A stretch of DNA of 64,000 nucleotides. Source: G965199725 sp965199725. GTDB lineage: Bacteria > Pseudomonadota > Gammaproteobacteria > Nitrosococcales > Methylophagaceae. This document shows, piece by piece, positions 9,848-22,103 of the stretch (position 1 is the stretch's first letter; every line of letters starts with the position of its first letter). A program made the translations under genes and the position numbers. The notes beneath the pieces are model-generated. The model was not told the DNA's origin, ran no database searches, and saw only the letters and a program-made list of their open reading frames with translations. Where the stretch lies: assembly GCA_965199725.1 (NCBI GenBank), contig OZ241321.1, positions 930,001 through 994,000 on the forward strand, read 5' to 3'.

Positions 9848-10399
9848 TCAAAACCAGGGAATTGTTGCTGTCTTGCTTAAACCAAACTGGTCAAACTCAC
9901 CCTTAGCAGCGGACTCCTGTAAATCTCCAAAGGCAAGATAGCGCCTATATTTGTGCCCTGTTGATATGCTCTGCAATTCCAAATAAGGGTTATCCAGTCC
10001 GGTAGCAAACATTTTTGCTCGGTATCTTCTGATCTCATCATCATGAACTAAGCCACGTTTGATTAGCCGCCTCAACTTTGACTCAGTCATGGTGGGCTGC
10101 ACCCTAGAGATAATTCGGTATTTTGCATCCACAGGAACAGCTCTGGCCTCCGCTACTTCACAATAACCCACCAAGCTACCAAGCCAGTTACTTTCTTTAA
10201 AGCCTTGCAACCGCTGCTGTATACCGTGTAAGCGCATTACTCCACCCAGAAGAACATCGTACTCAGGAAAGCTAACGCCAATGTCTGTTGATTTCATATC
10301 AAACAACACCTTGTGGAGCTTGGTGTAAACCATGTTAAGCAAACAGTTTTGCCGCATTTCAGCATCTGGGTTAATACGTATATCCAAATAGTAATCCAC
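9848..10399 (-). CDS. cas6f: CRISPR pre-crRNA endoribonuclease Cas6f (Csy4)
   Basis: A 183-residue endoribonuclease that cuts each repeat at the base of its hairpin and stays bound to the crRNA 3' end. The first strand MDYYLDIRIN and His29 (in TKLHKVLF) match the catalytic-histidine position of Csy4. SISTG at about 144-148 lies where the catalytic serine is expected. A basic segment (SKLRRLIKRG and EIRRYRAKM, about 107-130) corresponds to the arginine-rich helix that grips the repeat stem. Its substrate is the adjacent array. It is the last cas gene, 10 bp after cas5fv, and transcription continues towards the leader. Confidence 0.95.
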   Translation of the reverse strand: MDYYLDIRINPDAEMRQNCLLNMVYTKLHKVLFDMKSTDIGVSFPEYDVLLGGVMRLHGIQQRLQGFKESNWLGSLVGYCEVAEARAVPVDAKYRIISRVQPTMTESKLRRLIKRGLVHDDEIRRYRAKMFATGLDNPYLELQSISTGHKYRRYLAFGDLQESAAKGEFDQFGLSKTATIPWF

Positions 10400-10409
10400 A
10401 ATACTCTCC

Positions 10410-11432
10410 CTATCTTAATCTTACGTCTACACGTGAAACGTAGGCGAGCCCTTTTTTGCCGAGGTAAAAGGCTGATACACCTGCATTATCAATCATCTCT
10501 TTTAGTTCATTGGCTTTGGCTAAATCAATATTCAGTTTAATGGTGAGCTGACCAGAGGCTTTTGTTAAATAATGTTTTACCTTACCTTCACCTTTCACAT
10601 ATTCTTCCCTGATATATGGCCCGCCATAGATCAGTTTTTTAGGACCTGTAGTGTACCTATCCATAAAGTCTTTTGGGGTAAAGCCGTTATGTGAGATACC
10701 GCTAATACCTCTCTGTTTGGATTTTGCTGATTGCATATCAAACCTTTCCGCAAGGCGCCTTAGCTGAAGATAAAGCGCAGAGCAGTACATGTTAATTACA
10801 AGCAGTTGACCTTTGGCATTTTGTGCCTTGTACTGCTCAAAGTGCTTGTCCAAACAGTCTGCTGTTATTTTCGCTTGATCAGAATTATCCAAAGGTTTTA
10901 TTTTTTTAATTTCTCTAAGCTTGTTAAGGATACTTGTCGGATCCAAACCAATCTGAGTTGATACGATTGTGTTATTCAGCACAAAACTAAAAAGCTGGTC
11001 AATATCTAAAGCCAAAACCCCCCAAAATTCTTTAGAATAGTCTGATTGAAATATAGGATTATTAACCTTAATCATGCCAGTAAATGAGTTTTGGTCAGTG
11101 CTACCTGTCATATTACGGATATATACTGTTTCCTGATTAATTGCTTTTGGGTTGTCATGAAAAGTTATTTTATCCTCAATATTAGCAAAATAATCTGTTG
11201 CATCACCTAATGTTGAGCGTGTTTGGTAAAGTTTACGTTGATCACCAATTAAACGGTTGAGTACACCCATCACGGTGTCTTTAGTCACTGGGCGAAAGAT
11301 GAAATTTTCTTTCTTTTTCAATTTGCTCATTGAAGCGATGAACTTCCGTCCTTTTTTGGGCAGATTCTTGTTGTTATCACCATCAAGAAAAGAATTTCGC
11401 CAAGATGCTTCGTAGTCAATGACAATATTCAT
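10410..11432 (-). CDS. cas5fv: Cascade subunit Cas5fv of subtype I-F2
   Basis: A 340-residue protein starting [13 protein letters not shown], with the segments [18 protein letters not shown] (about 54-71), [42 protein letters not shown] and a C-terminal [17 protein letters not shown] recognise these as the Cas5fv family known from Shewanella putrefaciens CN-32. There Cas5fv has extra helical parts that take over PAM reading and DNA stabilisation normally done by Cas8f, which this locus lacks. It caps the crRNA 5' handle. The start ATG overlaps the cas7fv stop (ATGA), implying coupled translation. Confidence 0.9.
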   Translation of the reverse strand: MNIVIDYEASWRNSFLDGDNNKNLPKKGRKFIASMSKLKKKENFIFRPVTKDTVMGVLNRLIGDQRKLYQTRSTLGDATDYFANIEDKITFHDNPKAINQETVYIRNMTGSTDQNSFTGMIKVNNPIFQSDYSKEFWGVLALDIDQLFSFVLNNTIVSTQIGLDPTSILNKLREIKKIKPLDNSDQAKITADCLDKHFEQYKAQNAKGQLLVINMYCSALYLQLRRLAERFDMQSAKSKQRGISGISHNGFTPKDFMDRYTTGPKKLIYGGPYIREEYVKGEGKVKHYLTKASGQLTIKLNIDLAKANELKEMIDNAGVSAFYLGKKGLAYVSRVDVRLR

Positions 11433-12385
11433 TCTTTCTCTTGTGCCTCAAAATAAGTGGCAAAATCCTCTCTTTTTTTTGATTGAATCTCTTCTGGTGA
11501 ACGTTTAATTCTCATCATTTTGTTGCTGTCGTTGTAATCAACTTGTACCTTGTCCACATACATGTAGGCTTTTGCCTGACGAATGGATAAATTACTGATC
11601 ATATCCACAGTTTGGTCAATCAGAATGCTGATTGCATCATTATTGAGCAGAATGCCCGCCTCTCCAATATTAAAAATGGTGCCTTTTCTTACATAATTAG
11701 AATGAAAAACAGCTTGTGGCTCGAGGTTTGAATGCAAACCTCTTATAAAATTTTCAATAGCAATGGCTACCTGTTCACCTTCGTCATCTTTAATACTCAT
11801 AGCTGCACGGTCAAACTTGTTGTCTAGAGAAATAAACTGTAATTGTTCAATGCTGATTGAACCGTAAGATTTATATTTAGTATCGCCAAAAGTTGTTTTA
11901 GAAAAGAATGAGGAGTTATCTCGCTCACCCGCTTGCCCAAACTGTTCAAAATTGCCATTTCCCAACTTATCAATAAAATCTTCCAGCAGCAAGGGGCTGG
12001 TGCGTTTGCACTGACTGGAAGGAACAACATAGCCGCGTATCAATCCCGTTATGGAAGCAAGAACATCTTGCAAATTGTTTTTATCCGCATAGTGCAGGTC
12101 ATAAGCCTGAGAACGGAATAGATGATGGCGGATACAGTTCTGGCTGATGTACAGTGGTGTTTCTTTGAAGTTAATATCAGTAGCTTGCTTTTTGTACTTA
12201 TAGCCAGTATCTTCTTTTACTTTTCCGCTTAAATTGCTATAGCCTCTCAATTTAGGCAATGTGTGGTTATCAGCTTCTTTTCCATCATCACCCGTTAGAG
12301 TCGTCGGTCCATTCCAATTTATCACGCCATGCCCTAATGCAGTGATTTTGAAATCCACACTTTTAATGCCAGTAATTTTTTCCAT
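11429..12385 (-). CDS. cas7fv: Cascade backbone subunit Cas7fv of subtype I-F2
   Basis: A 318-residue protein beginning [20 protein letters not shown]. Conserved blocks include [71 protein letters not shown], and near the C-terminus [13 protein letters not shown]. These match the Cas7fv family, which polymerises along the spacer to form the complex backbone. I chose the ATG at 12385 rather than 12397 because it fits the family start and has a GGAG about 6 nt upstream. It follows cas2-3 and overlaps cas5fv by 4 bp. Confidence 0.92.
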   Translation of the reverse strand: MEKITGIKSVDFKITALGHGVINWNGPTTLTGDDGKEADNHTLPKLRGYSNLSGKVKEDTGYKYKKQATDINFKETPLYISQNCIRHHLFRSQAYDLHYADKNNLQDVLASITGLIRGYVVPSSQCKRTSPLLLEDFIDKLGNGNFEQFGQAGERDNSSFFSKTTFGDTKYKSYGSISIEQLQFISLDNKFDRAAMSIKDDEGEQVAIAIENFIRGLHSNLEPQAVFHSNYVRKGTIFNIGEAGILLNNDAISILIDQTVDMISNLSIRQAKAYMYVDKVQVDYNDSNKMMRIKRSPEEIQSKKREDFATYFEAQEKE

Positions 12386-12413
12386 TTTGCTCTCCATAAA
12401 TTAAGTAAGATAA

Positions 12414-15395
12414 TTATTCCGCTGTTTCTGGTTGAAGACTTTGCTTGAATCTTGCAAGCGACATTGCACCCACTGGCTGTTTATTGCTGGTTATATAATA
12501 CACAGATTGAGTATGTGGTTCACTTTTCACAATATTAAGATCGTTTGGCGTATAGCTCAAATAGATGGGATTATCTGGCGAGCGGGCTTGTTTGATGAGC
12601 TCCCATTCATTACGTGCTTTTTTAACACCCTGTTCTTTTTTGATATTGTGATGTTTTTTACGCATAAATTGCACCAGATTGTTATCGTCTTCACCGTATC
12701 CCCGCATCGCCTCTATTGAAGCCGTCAGAGTGGGTTCATTAAATGTTTCATCGCAGGCATAATCTTCGGTTATATTTAATGTTAAATCCTCTTTCACTTC
12801 ACAAACTGCCATCTGCACAAAGCGATTATCACCCCGTAAAGAATTGGCAGATATTTTCACTACGCCCCTGCCGCCCTGCCCCCATTTGGATTTTGGTGGC
12901 ACAGAAATTGGGTCAATAACCTTGTTATTGATGAGCTTAACGCTTGCTTTCAGTGCTTTAATAAAATCTTGCTCTAAACACTTCATCGCTTGTTTGTCAT
13001 TGTAAAACGCTTGGTAAAGCCAGTAAAGCTTATCAAGTTGCACAACATTGTTATCATCTAGCTTATCTTTTAGGAAAGTTAGCCAAGCTTTGGTGCTTTG
13101 CCAGACACATAACTGATTGAGGAATTTGGCACAACTGCTGGTCAGCTTGCCGCTTTCTTCAATGCTTTTCGGTAACACGGTAATATATGGATTTACTCCG
13201 CTGTTTTCACCAAAGCGATCCAGTCTGCCTAAACGCTGTAGCCAGTTTTCGGGACTGGATAATTCGGTCAACATTTTGTTACAGGTGATATTAAGCGATG
13301 CTTGCATAATAGGGCCGCTACGTAATACTGCATATTGTTGGCTACCATTTTGTTTGAAGCTATCAAAGACTTGGTTAAACCAATGGGCTTTATCTTGCTT
13401 GGTGTATTTTGAGTGCAACAGTATGCTATTTTCCGTTGTATGGTGTTGTAAATAGCCCAGCTGTGCATCCAGTGCTGTATTTGTGATAACAAATGTGCGC
13501 TCTTGCTGCGATTCTGCTAGCAGTGGGCTAGGCTCTTCTGTTTCATCATAGCTTGTAAATTCGATGCGGTATTTGGAGTGATTAAAACTTTTAATAGAAA
13601 TAATGTCTTCCGCATCAATACCCAACAAATCTTTTGTATAAAGATAATGAGGTGTGGCAGATACCAATAGCGTATTGGCGTGTTTTCCCTGCTGTTTTTT
13701 TGCTTCAATCAATTCGGCAAATAATAGGTTGAAGGCAAGCATAGTGACCAGTTCATGAAACTCATCAAAAACCACATGGGCATTCATAAAGTGGATGAAG
13801 GTGTCCACATGGCCGTGAGAGCGTATGGAATTCACTACCTGATCGATGGTAGTGATGACAATATCACCAGTGAAATAATCGCTTTCATTACTATCTGGCG
13901 TATTATCGAAGGTTTTATCATCACTACCACACAGTATCTTTTTATATTCACCGGTAAAAATTTCAATCCGGTTATTGGGTAGGTATTGTGAGGTTATTAG
14001 GTCATGTACTATCCCCAAGCAAACTTGTACCCGAGGACAAATCCAGATGATCTTTTTAGCGTCTGTTTTCATTGCCCATTCTAGGGCTATTTTGGTTTTT
14101 CCACAGCCTGCAGGTCCCTGCAGTACACCAATATTGGCAGAGTCATTGATAGAGGCAATTTTTTGTAAATTAGCCAGTGATATCGCTGCCTTGCTTTGTA
14201 CTTCATTGCGTTTGCTGTTCGAGTGGATGCTTTCAAACCCTTGTAGACATTGCTCTATTGCGGATGTGAGGGTGTTGCTTTCATAGTTATTTCTGTCTAG
14301 CAATTCATACAGAGAGCCGTCGCTAAGATAGGCTTCTAGATCATCACTTAAACAGCTTGAAACCAAGCGATCAGCACTGATAACCGATGTTCTGACCAGA
14401 TTATGTAGGGCGTTTGTGCGGACATTAGATTGGAAATCTTCTATTGTTTCTGCAATATCGTCATATTTTTTGTAATCTGGAAGCGCGGGATTTGATGGCA
14501 GATTAAAAGTTTTGCTGAACTCTGGTAGAGATGATTGCAAATCAAACTTTTTAGCCAGAGAGATAACATCGCTCAGCACCTCATAAGCTTTGCTGTAAAT
14601 ATCCTCAAATGTTTCTTGTTGCAATGAACTCTTGAAAATGCGGTAAATGTTTTTGGCATTGGTGAACTTATCATCCTTGCGAAAAGGTTTGGTGTGATGC
14701 CAATAGATACCGTGTGCTATTTGTTCACGCTGACAATCATTCAAGGTGCTATCTTCATATATTAAAGACTTCGCTAATACCCAAGAAATCTCTTGATGGC
14801 GAGGGTGTTTTTCAAAAGAAAACTTGGTGGGTGAGTCTATATGTACACCGTCTTCGGGGATAAAATCCTCAGTAGTTTTACCGAGTTTCTTATTCAGCCA
14901 GCCCTGAAATTGCGGATCAATTTTACCAATATCGTGCAAAATACCCGCAATAAACGCGGCCTGTTGAATTTTCTCGCTGTCTATGTGCAAATTTTTAAGC
15001 AGTTGCTGGGCAACAAAACCGACAGCAAACAAGTGGTGGCTCAAAGGTTGCAAGCCTGTATTAGCTAACAGGCCGTTAGTTTGAATCGGTAATTTATCCA
15101 TGATAACCTCTTTGGATGTGTAATTAACGGGAACCGCGCCCTCCGCATTAAACGCACTTTTGCGCCCGACCACCCAAAGTAACTGGCTTCTGGAGCGGCT
15201 ACGTATCCAATGGCAACTTACCGCAGTGCTGCGGCTGGCGGTTTGGCGCAGCATTTTGCCAACGGTTTGCAAGCCATCTTCGGTGATCAGGGTTTGCCAA
15301 GTGTTGTTGCCTATGCGATCGGCAAAAGCATCAAGCACGCGGCGGGTTTTGTTAAGGGCATTTTTTTCGCATTGAGATATGAAAGTTACCATCAT
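12414..15395 (-). CDS. cas2-3: CRISPR Cas2-Cas3 fusion nuclease-helicase (I-F)
   Basis: About 993 residues. The Cas2-like N-terminus (1-95) has FISQCEKNALNKTRRVLD, TAVSCHWIR and QLLWVVGRK, as in I-F Cas2-3 fusions. An HD nuclease follows, with GILHDIGKID near residue 155 and HPRHQE near 197. The superfamily 2 helicase has Walker A GPAGCGKT (about 426-433), DEFH box (about 543-546), TLLVSATP (motif III) and LQRLGRLDRFG (motif VI). The protein degrades target DNA and also joins Cas1 for adaptation. The frame is open to 15404, but ATG at 15395 reproduces the family start and sits 10 nt after a GAGG. No motif is lost, so it looks functional. Confidence 0.95.
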   Translation of the reverse strand: MMVTFISQCEKNALNKTRRVLDAFADRIGNNTWQTLITEDGLQTVGKMLRQTASRSTAVSCHWIRSRSRSQLLWVVGRKSAFNAEGAVPVNYTSKEVIMDKLPIQTNGLLANTGLQPLSHHLFAVGFVAQQLLKNLHIDSEKIQQAAFIAGILHDIGKIDPQFQGWLNKKLGKTTEDFIPEDGVHIDSPTKFSFEKHPRHQEISWVLAKSLIYEDSTLNDCQREQIAHGIYWHHTKPFRKDDKFTNAKNIYRIFKSSLQQETFEDIYSKAYEVLSDVISLAKKFDLQSSLPEFSKTFNLPSNPALPDYKKYDDIAETIEDFQSNVRTNALHNLVRTSVISADRLVSSCLSDDLEAYLSDGSLYELLDRNNYESNTLTSAIEQCLQGFESIHSNSKRNEVQSKAAISLANLQKIASINDSANIGVLQGPAGCGKTKIALEWAMKTDAKKIIWICPRVQVCLGIVHDLITSQYLPNNRIEIFTGEYKKILCGSDDKTFDNTPDSNESDYFTGDIVITTIDQVVNSIRSHGHVDTFIHFMNAHVVFDEFHELVTMLAFNLLFAELIEAKKQQGKHANTLLVSATPHYLYTKDLLGIDAEDIISIKSFNHSKYRIEFTSYDETEEPSPLLAESQQERTFVITNTALDAQLGYLQHHTTENSILLHSKYTKQDKAHWFNQVFDSFKQNGSQQYAVLRSGPIMQASLNITCNKMLTELSSPENWLQRLGRLDRFGENSGVNPYITVLPKSIEESGKLTSSCAKFLNQLCVWQSTKAWLTFLKDKLDDNNVVQLDKLYWLYQAFYNDKQAMKCLEQDFIKALKASVKLINNKVIDPISVPPKSKWGQGGRGVVKISANSLRGDNRFVQMAVCEVKEDLTLNITEDYACDETFNEPTLTASIEAMRGYGEDDNNLVQFMRKKHHNIKKEQGVKKARNEWELIKQARSPDNPIYLSYTPNDLNIVKSEPHTQSVYYITSNKQPVGAMSLARFKQSLQPETAE

Positions 15396-15400
15396 GGGCA

Positions 15401-16375
15401 TCAATCCTCATGAGTTTTAGTCTTATCTATGCCTTGTAAGGCGATGGCTTTGACGGTATCAAACATAAAGTCTAAGGCATAGTGATCGGTAAAGGCTTGC
15501 AACACCTGTTGACGAAAGCCCTGCTCAGTGGCTTTTTCTTTAGCACAGATAAATGCCCAGGGGAGTACAAGCGCATCTTTCACTAAATCGGCAACATCAA
15601 ATACCAAGGCACCGCGGCGGGTTTTGCCGTGCATAACAGCAAAGCCGTGGGGAATTCCCAGTACCCACAGGCAGCTTGCTGCTAAACCATAGGCTAAATA
15701 GTTGCCATGGTTGAGAAAAGCATTAGCGTTATCAGTGGCATTCTGTTGTTGGCGTATAAAGCCAGGGCGGTTAGTGTTGCTAGCGGCGTGCTTATAGAGC
15801 GCTTTGGTAAGTTTGGCTTCAGTAGTTAAGAGTTGATTGACAATTACAGCATGTTCTGTTTGTTTGTTAAAACCTTGCAAAGCAATCTGCATATCACTAT
15901 TTTGCAGATTAAAGCCCTCGTTTTTTAATTCGCGATCTTTGTACCATATTTTTTGCAAATAATCAATCCGTGCATGCTGGATACGTTTGCCAGCAGCTAG
16001 ACGCTTGGCCTCATCAAACCAGAAAGATAACCAGCCTTGCAAATATTCGGTAGGACGGTATTCGCTTTGTGGTGAGAGCCATTCAATCTCGACACCAGCA
16101 TACAGCGGCGTGCCACTGCCACCACAAAAACCAACCAGTACACCAGCTTGAGTCAGCATGCGCATCGCTGCCTGAGTGATAGACGTACCTGTGCCCAGCA
16201 GTAATACTGTAGTATTAGCAATAGGTATATTGTAGTAGAGATTTTCTTTATCGGCTTCAGTGAGGTACAGCACTCGACCATCTTTCTGCATTACCCGGCA
16301 ATGCTCTAAGTAATACATGTTGGCACGCTTGGAGTGCAAAATGGTCTTTAAGTCAGATGATGAAAATTGATCCAT
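15401..16375 (-). CDS. cas1: CRISPR-associated endonuclease Cas1 (I-F)
   Basis: A 324-residue integrase subunit that inserts new spacers at the leader end. It contains the I-F Cas1 hallmarks TSITQAAMRMLTQAGVLVGF, the metal-binding glutamate in LLTTEAKLTKALYK (about 188-201), NHGNYLAYG, the histidine in FAVMHGKTRRGAL (about 249-261) and the acidic pair in VFDVADLVKDAL. It is the first gene of the cas operon; its stop lies immediately before the start of cas2-3, with a GAGG for the latter inside its last codons. A 141-bp gap to the oppositely oriented rubredoxin gene must hold the operon promoter; I could not identify a convincing -35/-10 pair there. Confidence 0.95.
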   Translation of the reverse strand: MDQFSSSDLKTILHSKRANMYYLEHCRVMQKDGRVLYLTEADKENLYYNIPIANTTVLLLGTGTSITQAAMRMLTQAGVLVGFCGGSGTPLYAGVEIEWLSPQSEYRPTEYLQGWLSFWFDEAKRLAAGKRIQHARIDYLQKIWYKDRELKNEGFNLQNSDMQIALQGFNKQTEHAVIVNQLLTTEAKLTKALYKHAASNTNRPGFIRQQQNATDNANAFLNHGNYLAYGLAASCLWVLGIPHGFAVMHGKTRRGALVFDVADLVKDALVLPWAFICAKEKATEQGFRQQVLQAFTDHYALDFMFDTVKAIALQGIDKTKTHED

Positions 16376-16516
16376 AGCATTTTATAGTAGTGCACAAACT
16401 GATTAAGCTACAACACTCCACATAGATATATGAGTTGTTATCAGACATAGCAGACACAACGCATTATAAGATAAAATACCCGCTATTGTCAGAGCAACTT
16501 ATTAGGAGCGGAACTT

Positions 16517-16684
16517 ATGGGTCGTCAGTGGGTGTGTCTTGTTTGTGGCTTTATTTATGATGAAACCGAAGGGTTACCAGAAGAGGGTATCGCGCCTGGT
16601 ACAGGCTGGGATGACATACCCGATGACTGGGTGTGCCCAGAATGCGGTGCCGGCAAGAAAGATTTTGAGATGGTAACAGTCTAG
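16517..16684 (+). CDS. rubA: Rubredoxin
   Basis: A 55-residue iron protein too short for a usual ORF list. Starting at ATG 16517 behind an AGGAGCGG ribosome-binding site, it reads [16 protein letters not shown] and later [18 protein letters not shown]. The two C-x-x-C-G knuckles (residues 7-11 and 40-44) ligate one iron atom. It shuttles electrons in the cytoplasm, for instance to oxidoreductases or oxygen-stress enzymes. It stands alone between divergent cas1 and codirectional recF, 52 bp downstream. Family assignment is secure; the partner is unknown. Confidence 0.95.
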   Translation: MGRQWVCLVCGFIYDETEGLPEEGIAPGTGWDDIPDDWVCPECGAGKKDFEMVTV

Positions 16685-16736
16685 TAGTCGCCTGCAATAG
16701 CACAATTAACGAATTTGCTATAACGGAGCTGGTCGT

Positions 16737-17792
16737 ATGTTGACCAACCTGACAATTTTAACATTACGCAACATTAACAGCATTAGCATACAAACTACCC
16801 CCGGTATCAATATGATAGTAGGCGATAATGGGGCGGGGAAAACCAGTTTGCTGGAGGCTGTCCATTTGCTAGCACTAGGCCGCTCATTCAAAACAAGGGC
16901 CCTGAAACACATCGTCCAGTTTGAACAACATCAAAGCCGTGTTATCACAACAACACAGATGGGTATATCAATAGGCGTACAAATTGATGTAAACAGAGGT
17001 CTAACAGTAAGAGCCAATAACGCACCACTAAATAGGTTATCAGAGCTTGCCACCCAACTACCCTTGCAGCTTATTCCTGCTGATTGTCATCGCTTTTTTG
17101 AACAGGGGCCACGTTACCGCCGCCAACTGGTTGACTGGGGGTTGTTTCACGTGGAACCACAATTTAATCATCACTGGCAATGCTACCGCAAGATACTGCA
17201 ACAGAGAAATGCAGCAATTCGCCGGCAAAAGCATACAAAAGAAATACAACTATGGGATGATCAGCTTGTATCACACGCTGAGAAAATAGCCAGCTACCGA
17301 CAAGAACAACTGACTGCCTTGCTAGCACAATTTGAAACAATATTCTCATTTTTATGCCCGGACTATCAGTCTGTCACATTCTCCCTCCACTACCAGCACG
17401 GTTGGGGCAAAAGCAAAAATCTTGCCGAATCGCTGCGATCTGCAATAAAAACAGATCAGAAATTAGGCTATACTCGGTTAGGTAGCCATGCTGCTGATTG
17501 GCATTTCAGCATGAACAATACTAATCCATCGCATATTTTTTCCCGTGGGCAACAAAAACTGTTTTATCTGGCGCTATGTATGGCACAAGCAAAAGTTAAG
17601 CAACAGGCGACAAATAATAATAGTTTACTGTTATTTGATGACATTAACTCAGAGCTGGATAACGAGCATCAACAACGTGTGCTGCAGATATTATCATCAT
17701 TACCAGCACAAAGTTTCATCACTAGCACTAATACCTCGTTGGCTGACAGTGCCATGCAGACGTTCCACATGAAACAAGGTGCGCTTGTCTAA
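16737..17792 (+). CDS. recF: DNA replication and repair protein RecF
   Basis: A 351-residue SMC-like ATPase that loads RecA at gaps. Walker A is GDNGAGKTSLLEAVH (about 29-43), followed by LALGRSF. The conserved WGLFHVEP is near 135-142. The signature FSRGQQKLFYLALCMAQ is near 267-283 and Walker B is LLLFDDINSELD near 300-311. The C-terminus TFHMKQGALV corresponds to the usual FHVE-x-G ending. A GGAG precedes the start. It lies directly before gyrB as in the classic dnaA-dnaN-recF-gyrB cluster, but here dnaA and dnaN are missing upstream. Two parS-like palindromes lie within its coding sequence. Confidence 0.95.
   Translation: MLTNLTILTLRNINSISIQTTPGINMIVGDNGAGKTSLLEAVHLLALGRSFKTRALKHIVQFEQHQSRVITTTQMGISIGVQIDVNRGLTVRANNAPLNRLSELATQLPLQLIPADCHRFFEQGPRYRRQLVDWGLFHVEPQFNHHWQCYRKILQQRNAAIRRQKHTKEIQLWDDQLVSHAEKIASYRQEQLTALLAQFETIFSFLCPDYQSVTFSLHYQHGWGKSKNLAESLRSAIKTDQKLGYTRLGSHAADWHFSMNNTNPSHIFSRGQQKLFYLALCMAQAKVKQQATNNNSLLLFDDINSELDNEHQQRVLQILSSLPAQSFITSTNTSLADSAMQTFHMKQGALV
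17143..17158 (+). promoter_or_regulatory. parS-like palindrome inside recF
   Basis: TGTTTCACGTGGAACC matches the bacterial ParB-binding consensus TGTTNCACGTGAAACA (or TGTTCCACGTGGAACA) at all but one or two outer positions. It coincides with codons for the conserved RecF motif LFHVEP, so coding constraint could produce much of the match. parS sites commonly lie near chromosomal origins, often around recF and gyrB. Confidence 0.55.
17761..17776 (+). promoter_or_regulatory. Second parS-like palindrome at the recF 3' end (imperfect)
   Basis: CGTTCCACATGAAACA differs from TGTTCCACGTGAAACA at two positions. It encodes FHMKQ, equivalent to the conserved FHVE-type C-terminus of RecF, and lies about 600 bp from the better site. 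Support is by resemblance and proximity only. Confidence 0.35.
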
Positions 17793-17920
17793 GCCGCTTG
17801 TATGGATGATAAATGATATAAAGCAAGCAGAAGCCATAGTAAGGTAATCAATCCACAAAAATAAGTAGTCACATGCTAAAATAGGTGCCTTTGAGCAGGC
17901 GGCTGACGTCCTCTTATTAA

Positions 17921-20359
<2,439 letters not shown>

Positions 20360-20438
20360 GCTATCGCTTTTTATAGTATGCAGGATGTTTTGGCTTGTCT
20401 GCCGTCATGGCTTAGAAGTATCTTTGCGAGTCATATTA

Positions 20439-21980
20439 TTAATTATTATCGGGCTTGATCAGTGCTTTAATGCCAATCCCTGTCATTGCTAACACAACAA
20501 AATAACTGATTATCGCGCCAATAATGAGGCCTGACAACATCACTACTCTTTGCCACGCCGTACTATCAATCCATATTATGGTTTCAGGGGTCAACCAGAA
20601 TATAAATGCAAGCATAGCGCTGTTGGCGATAACAAGTTTAACGGCAAAAGACCACCAGCCAACCTGCGGTTGATACACTCCTGATTTTATGAGCCCCATA
20701 TAAAGTAAGCTGGCATTAAGTGCCGCTGATAATGCTGTCGCGAGCGCCAAACCGACATGGGCATACTGTATCATTAAAATGATATTAAGCAGCATATTAA
20801 CAACAAGGGCAACTATAGCAATTTTTACTGGTGTTTTAGTATCCTGACGAGAAAAATAACCCGTTGCTAATACTTTTATAAACACAAATGGTAACAAACC
20901 TAAAGCATAAGCCATTAAGCTTAAAGATGCCTGATGCGCATCCTCAGGAGTAAACTCACCGTATTGAAATAAGGTCAGAAGCAGTGGCTGGGCAAGCCAA
21001 ATCAACCCTATAGTTGCTGGTGTAGCGATAACAAATGTCCAGCGCAGCGCCCAGTCAACGGTTTGAGAAAACGTATCTTTAGCAGCACTAACATGCTTTG
21101 TTGATAAATTTGGAAGAATAACTGTTGCCAGAGCAACACCAAATATGCCCAAAGGAAACTCAACCAAACGATCAGAATAATATAGCCAGGAAATACTGCC
21201 AGTAACTAAAAATGAGGCTAACAAGGTATCAAACAGTAAACTTATCTGAGCAACTGATACTCCAAACATGGCAGGAAGCATCAACCTCAGTATTTTTTGT
21301 ACGCCACTATTTTTCCATCCCCAGGCTAGTTTTGGCAACTTACCAATCTTGATAAGAAAAGGGATCTGAAACAAAAGTTGCACTGCTCCACCAAGAAAAA
21401 CTCCCCATGCCAGAGCCATTACTGGTTGATCAAGCTGTGGCGACAGCCAGATAGCACAGCCAATCAGCGATAAATTTAAAAATACCGGAGTAACAGCAGG
21501 CGCAGCAAACCGACCAAAGCTATTTAATATAGCGCCAGCAAGTGCTGTTAGGGATATAAAAAACAAGTAAGGAAAAGTAATTTTAAGTAGCGCGCTGGCT
21601 AGCCCTGTTTTATCTGGATCGTTTAAAAAACCAGGTGCAAAAATGACAATTAACAAGGGTGCTAGCGCCACACCTAATAAAGTAACAATAAACAAAAAAA
21701 CGCCTAATGTACCGCTTGTTGCTGCAATCAGTTCTTTAAGGTCAGTATCGCCACGATGGCGATACTCGGCAAGCACAGGAATAAAAGCCTGAGAAAATGC
21801 ACCTTCAGCAAATAATCTGCGCAAAAAATTGGGTATTTTGAACGCCACAAAAAATACATCGGTGTCAAAACCAGCACCAAATAAACGGGCAATAACAATA
21901 TCACGGACAAAGCCAAATACGCGTGACACAAATGTCATGCTGCTGACAATGACTGTTGACTTGAATAATCGCTCACTCAT
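20439..21980 (-). CDS. murJ: Lipid II flippase MurJ (MviN)
   Basis: A 513-residue polytopic inner-membrane protein with about 14 hydrophobic segments. It flips the peptidoglycan precursor lipid II to the periplasmic face. Diagnostic pieces are the N-terminal SSMTFVSRVFGFVRDIVIARLFGAG (residues 13-37), FKIPNFLRRLFAEGAFSQAFIPV, and VEFPLGIFGVALATVILPNLS near the middle. It is convergent with gyrB and downstream of the gpsA group. Length and motifs are complete. Confidence 0.95.
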   Translation of the reverse strand: MSERLFKSTVIVSSMTFVSRVFGFVRDIVIARLFGAGFDTDVFFVAFKIPNFLRRLFAEGAFSQAFIPVLAEYRHRGDTDLKELIAATSGTLGVFLFIVTLLGVALAPLLIVIFAPGFLNDPDKTGLASALLKITFPYLFFISLTALAGAILNSFGRFAAPAVTPVFLNLSLIGCAIWLSPQLDQPVMALAWGVFLGGAVQLLFQIPFLIKIGKLPKLAWGWKNSGVQKILRLMLPAMFGVSVAQISLLFDTLLASFLVTGSISWLYYSDRLVEFPLGIFGVALATVILPNLSTKHVSAAKDTFSQTVDWALRWTFVIATPATIGLIWLAQPLLLTLFQYGEFTPEDAHQASLSLMAYALGLLPFVFIKVLATGYFSRQDTKTPVKIAIVALVVNMLLNIILMIQYAHVGLALATALSAALNASLLYMGLIKSGVYQPQVGWWSFAVKLVIANSAMLAFIFWLTPETIIWIDSTAWQRVVMLSGLIIGAIISYFVVLAMTGIGIKALIKPDNN

Positions 21981-22103
21981 GCTTTAAGTTTTGCCAGCCT
22001 GATGACGCCTTAGTTCATTTGCCCCAACCCCAACGAAGAATATCAGCTGAACCTATCTGGCAGCACAGCAATAACAGCTGATACATTTTAGCCATGTTGC
22101 AAT

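Noticed and set aside
10430..10439. CACGTGAAAC half of a parS-like site at the end of cas5fv
   Set aside because: The other half does not match, and it lies in coding sequence.
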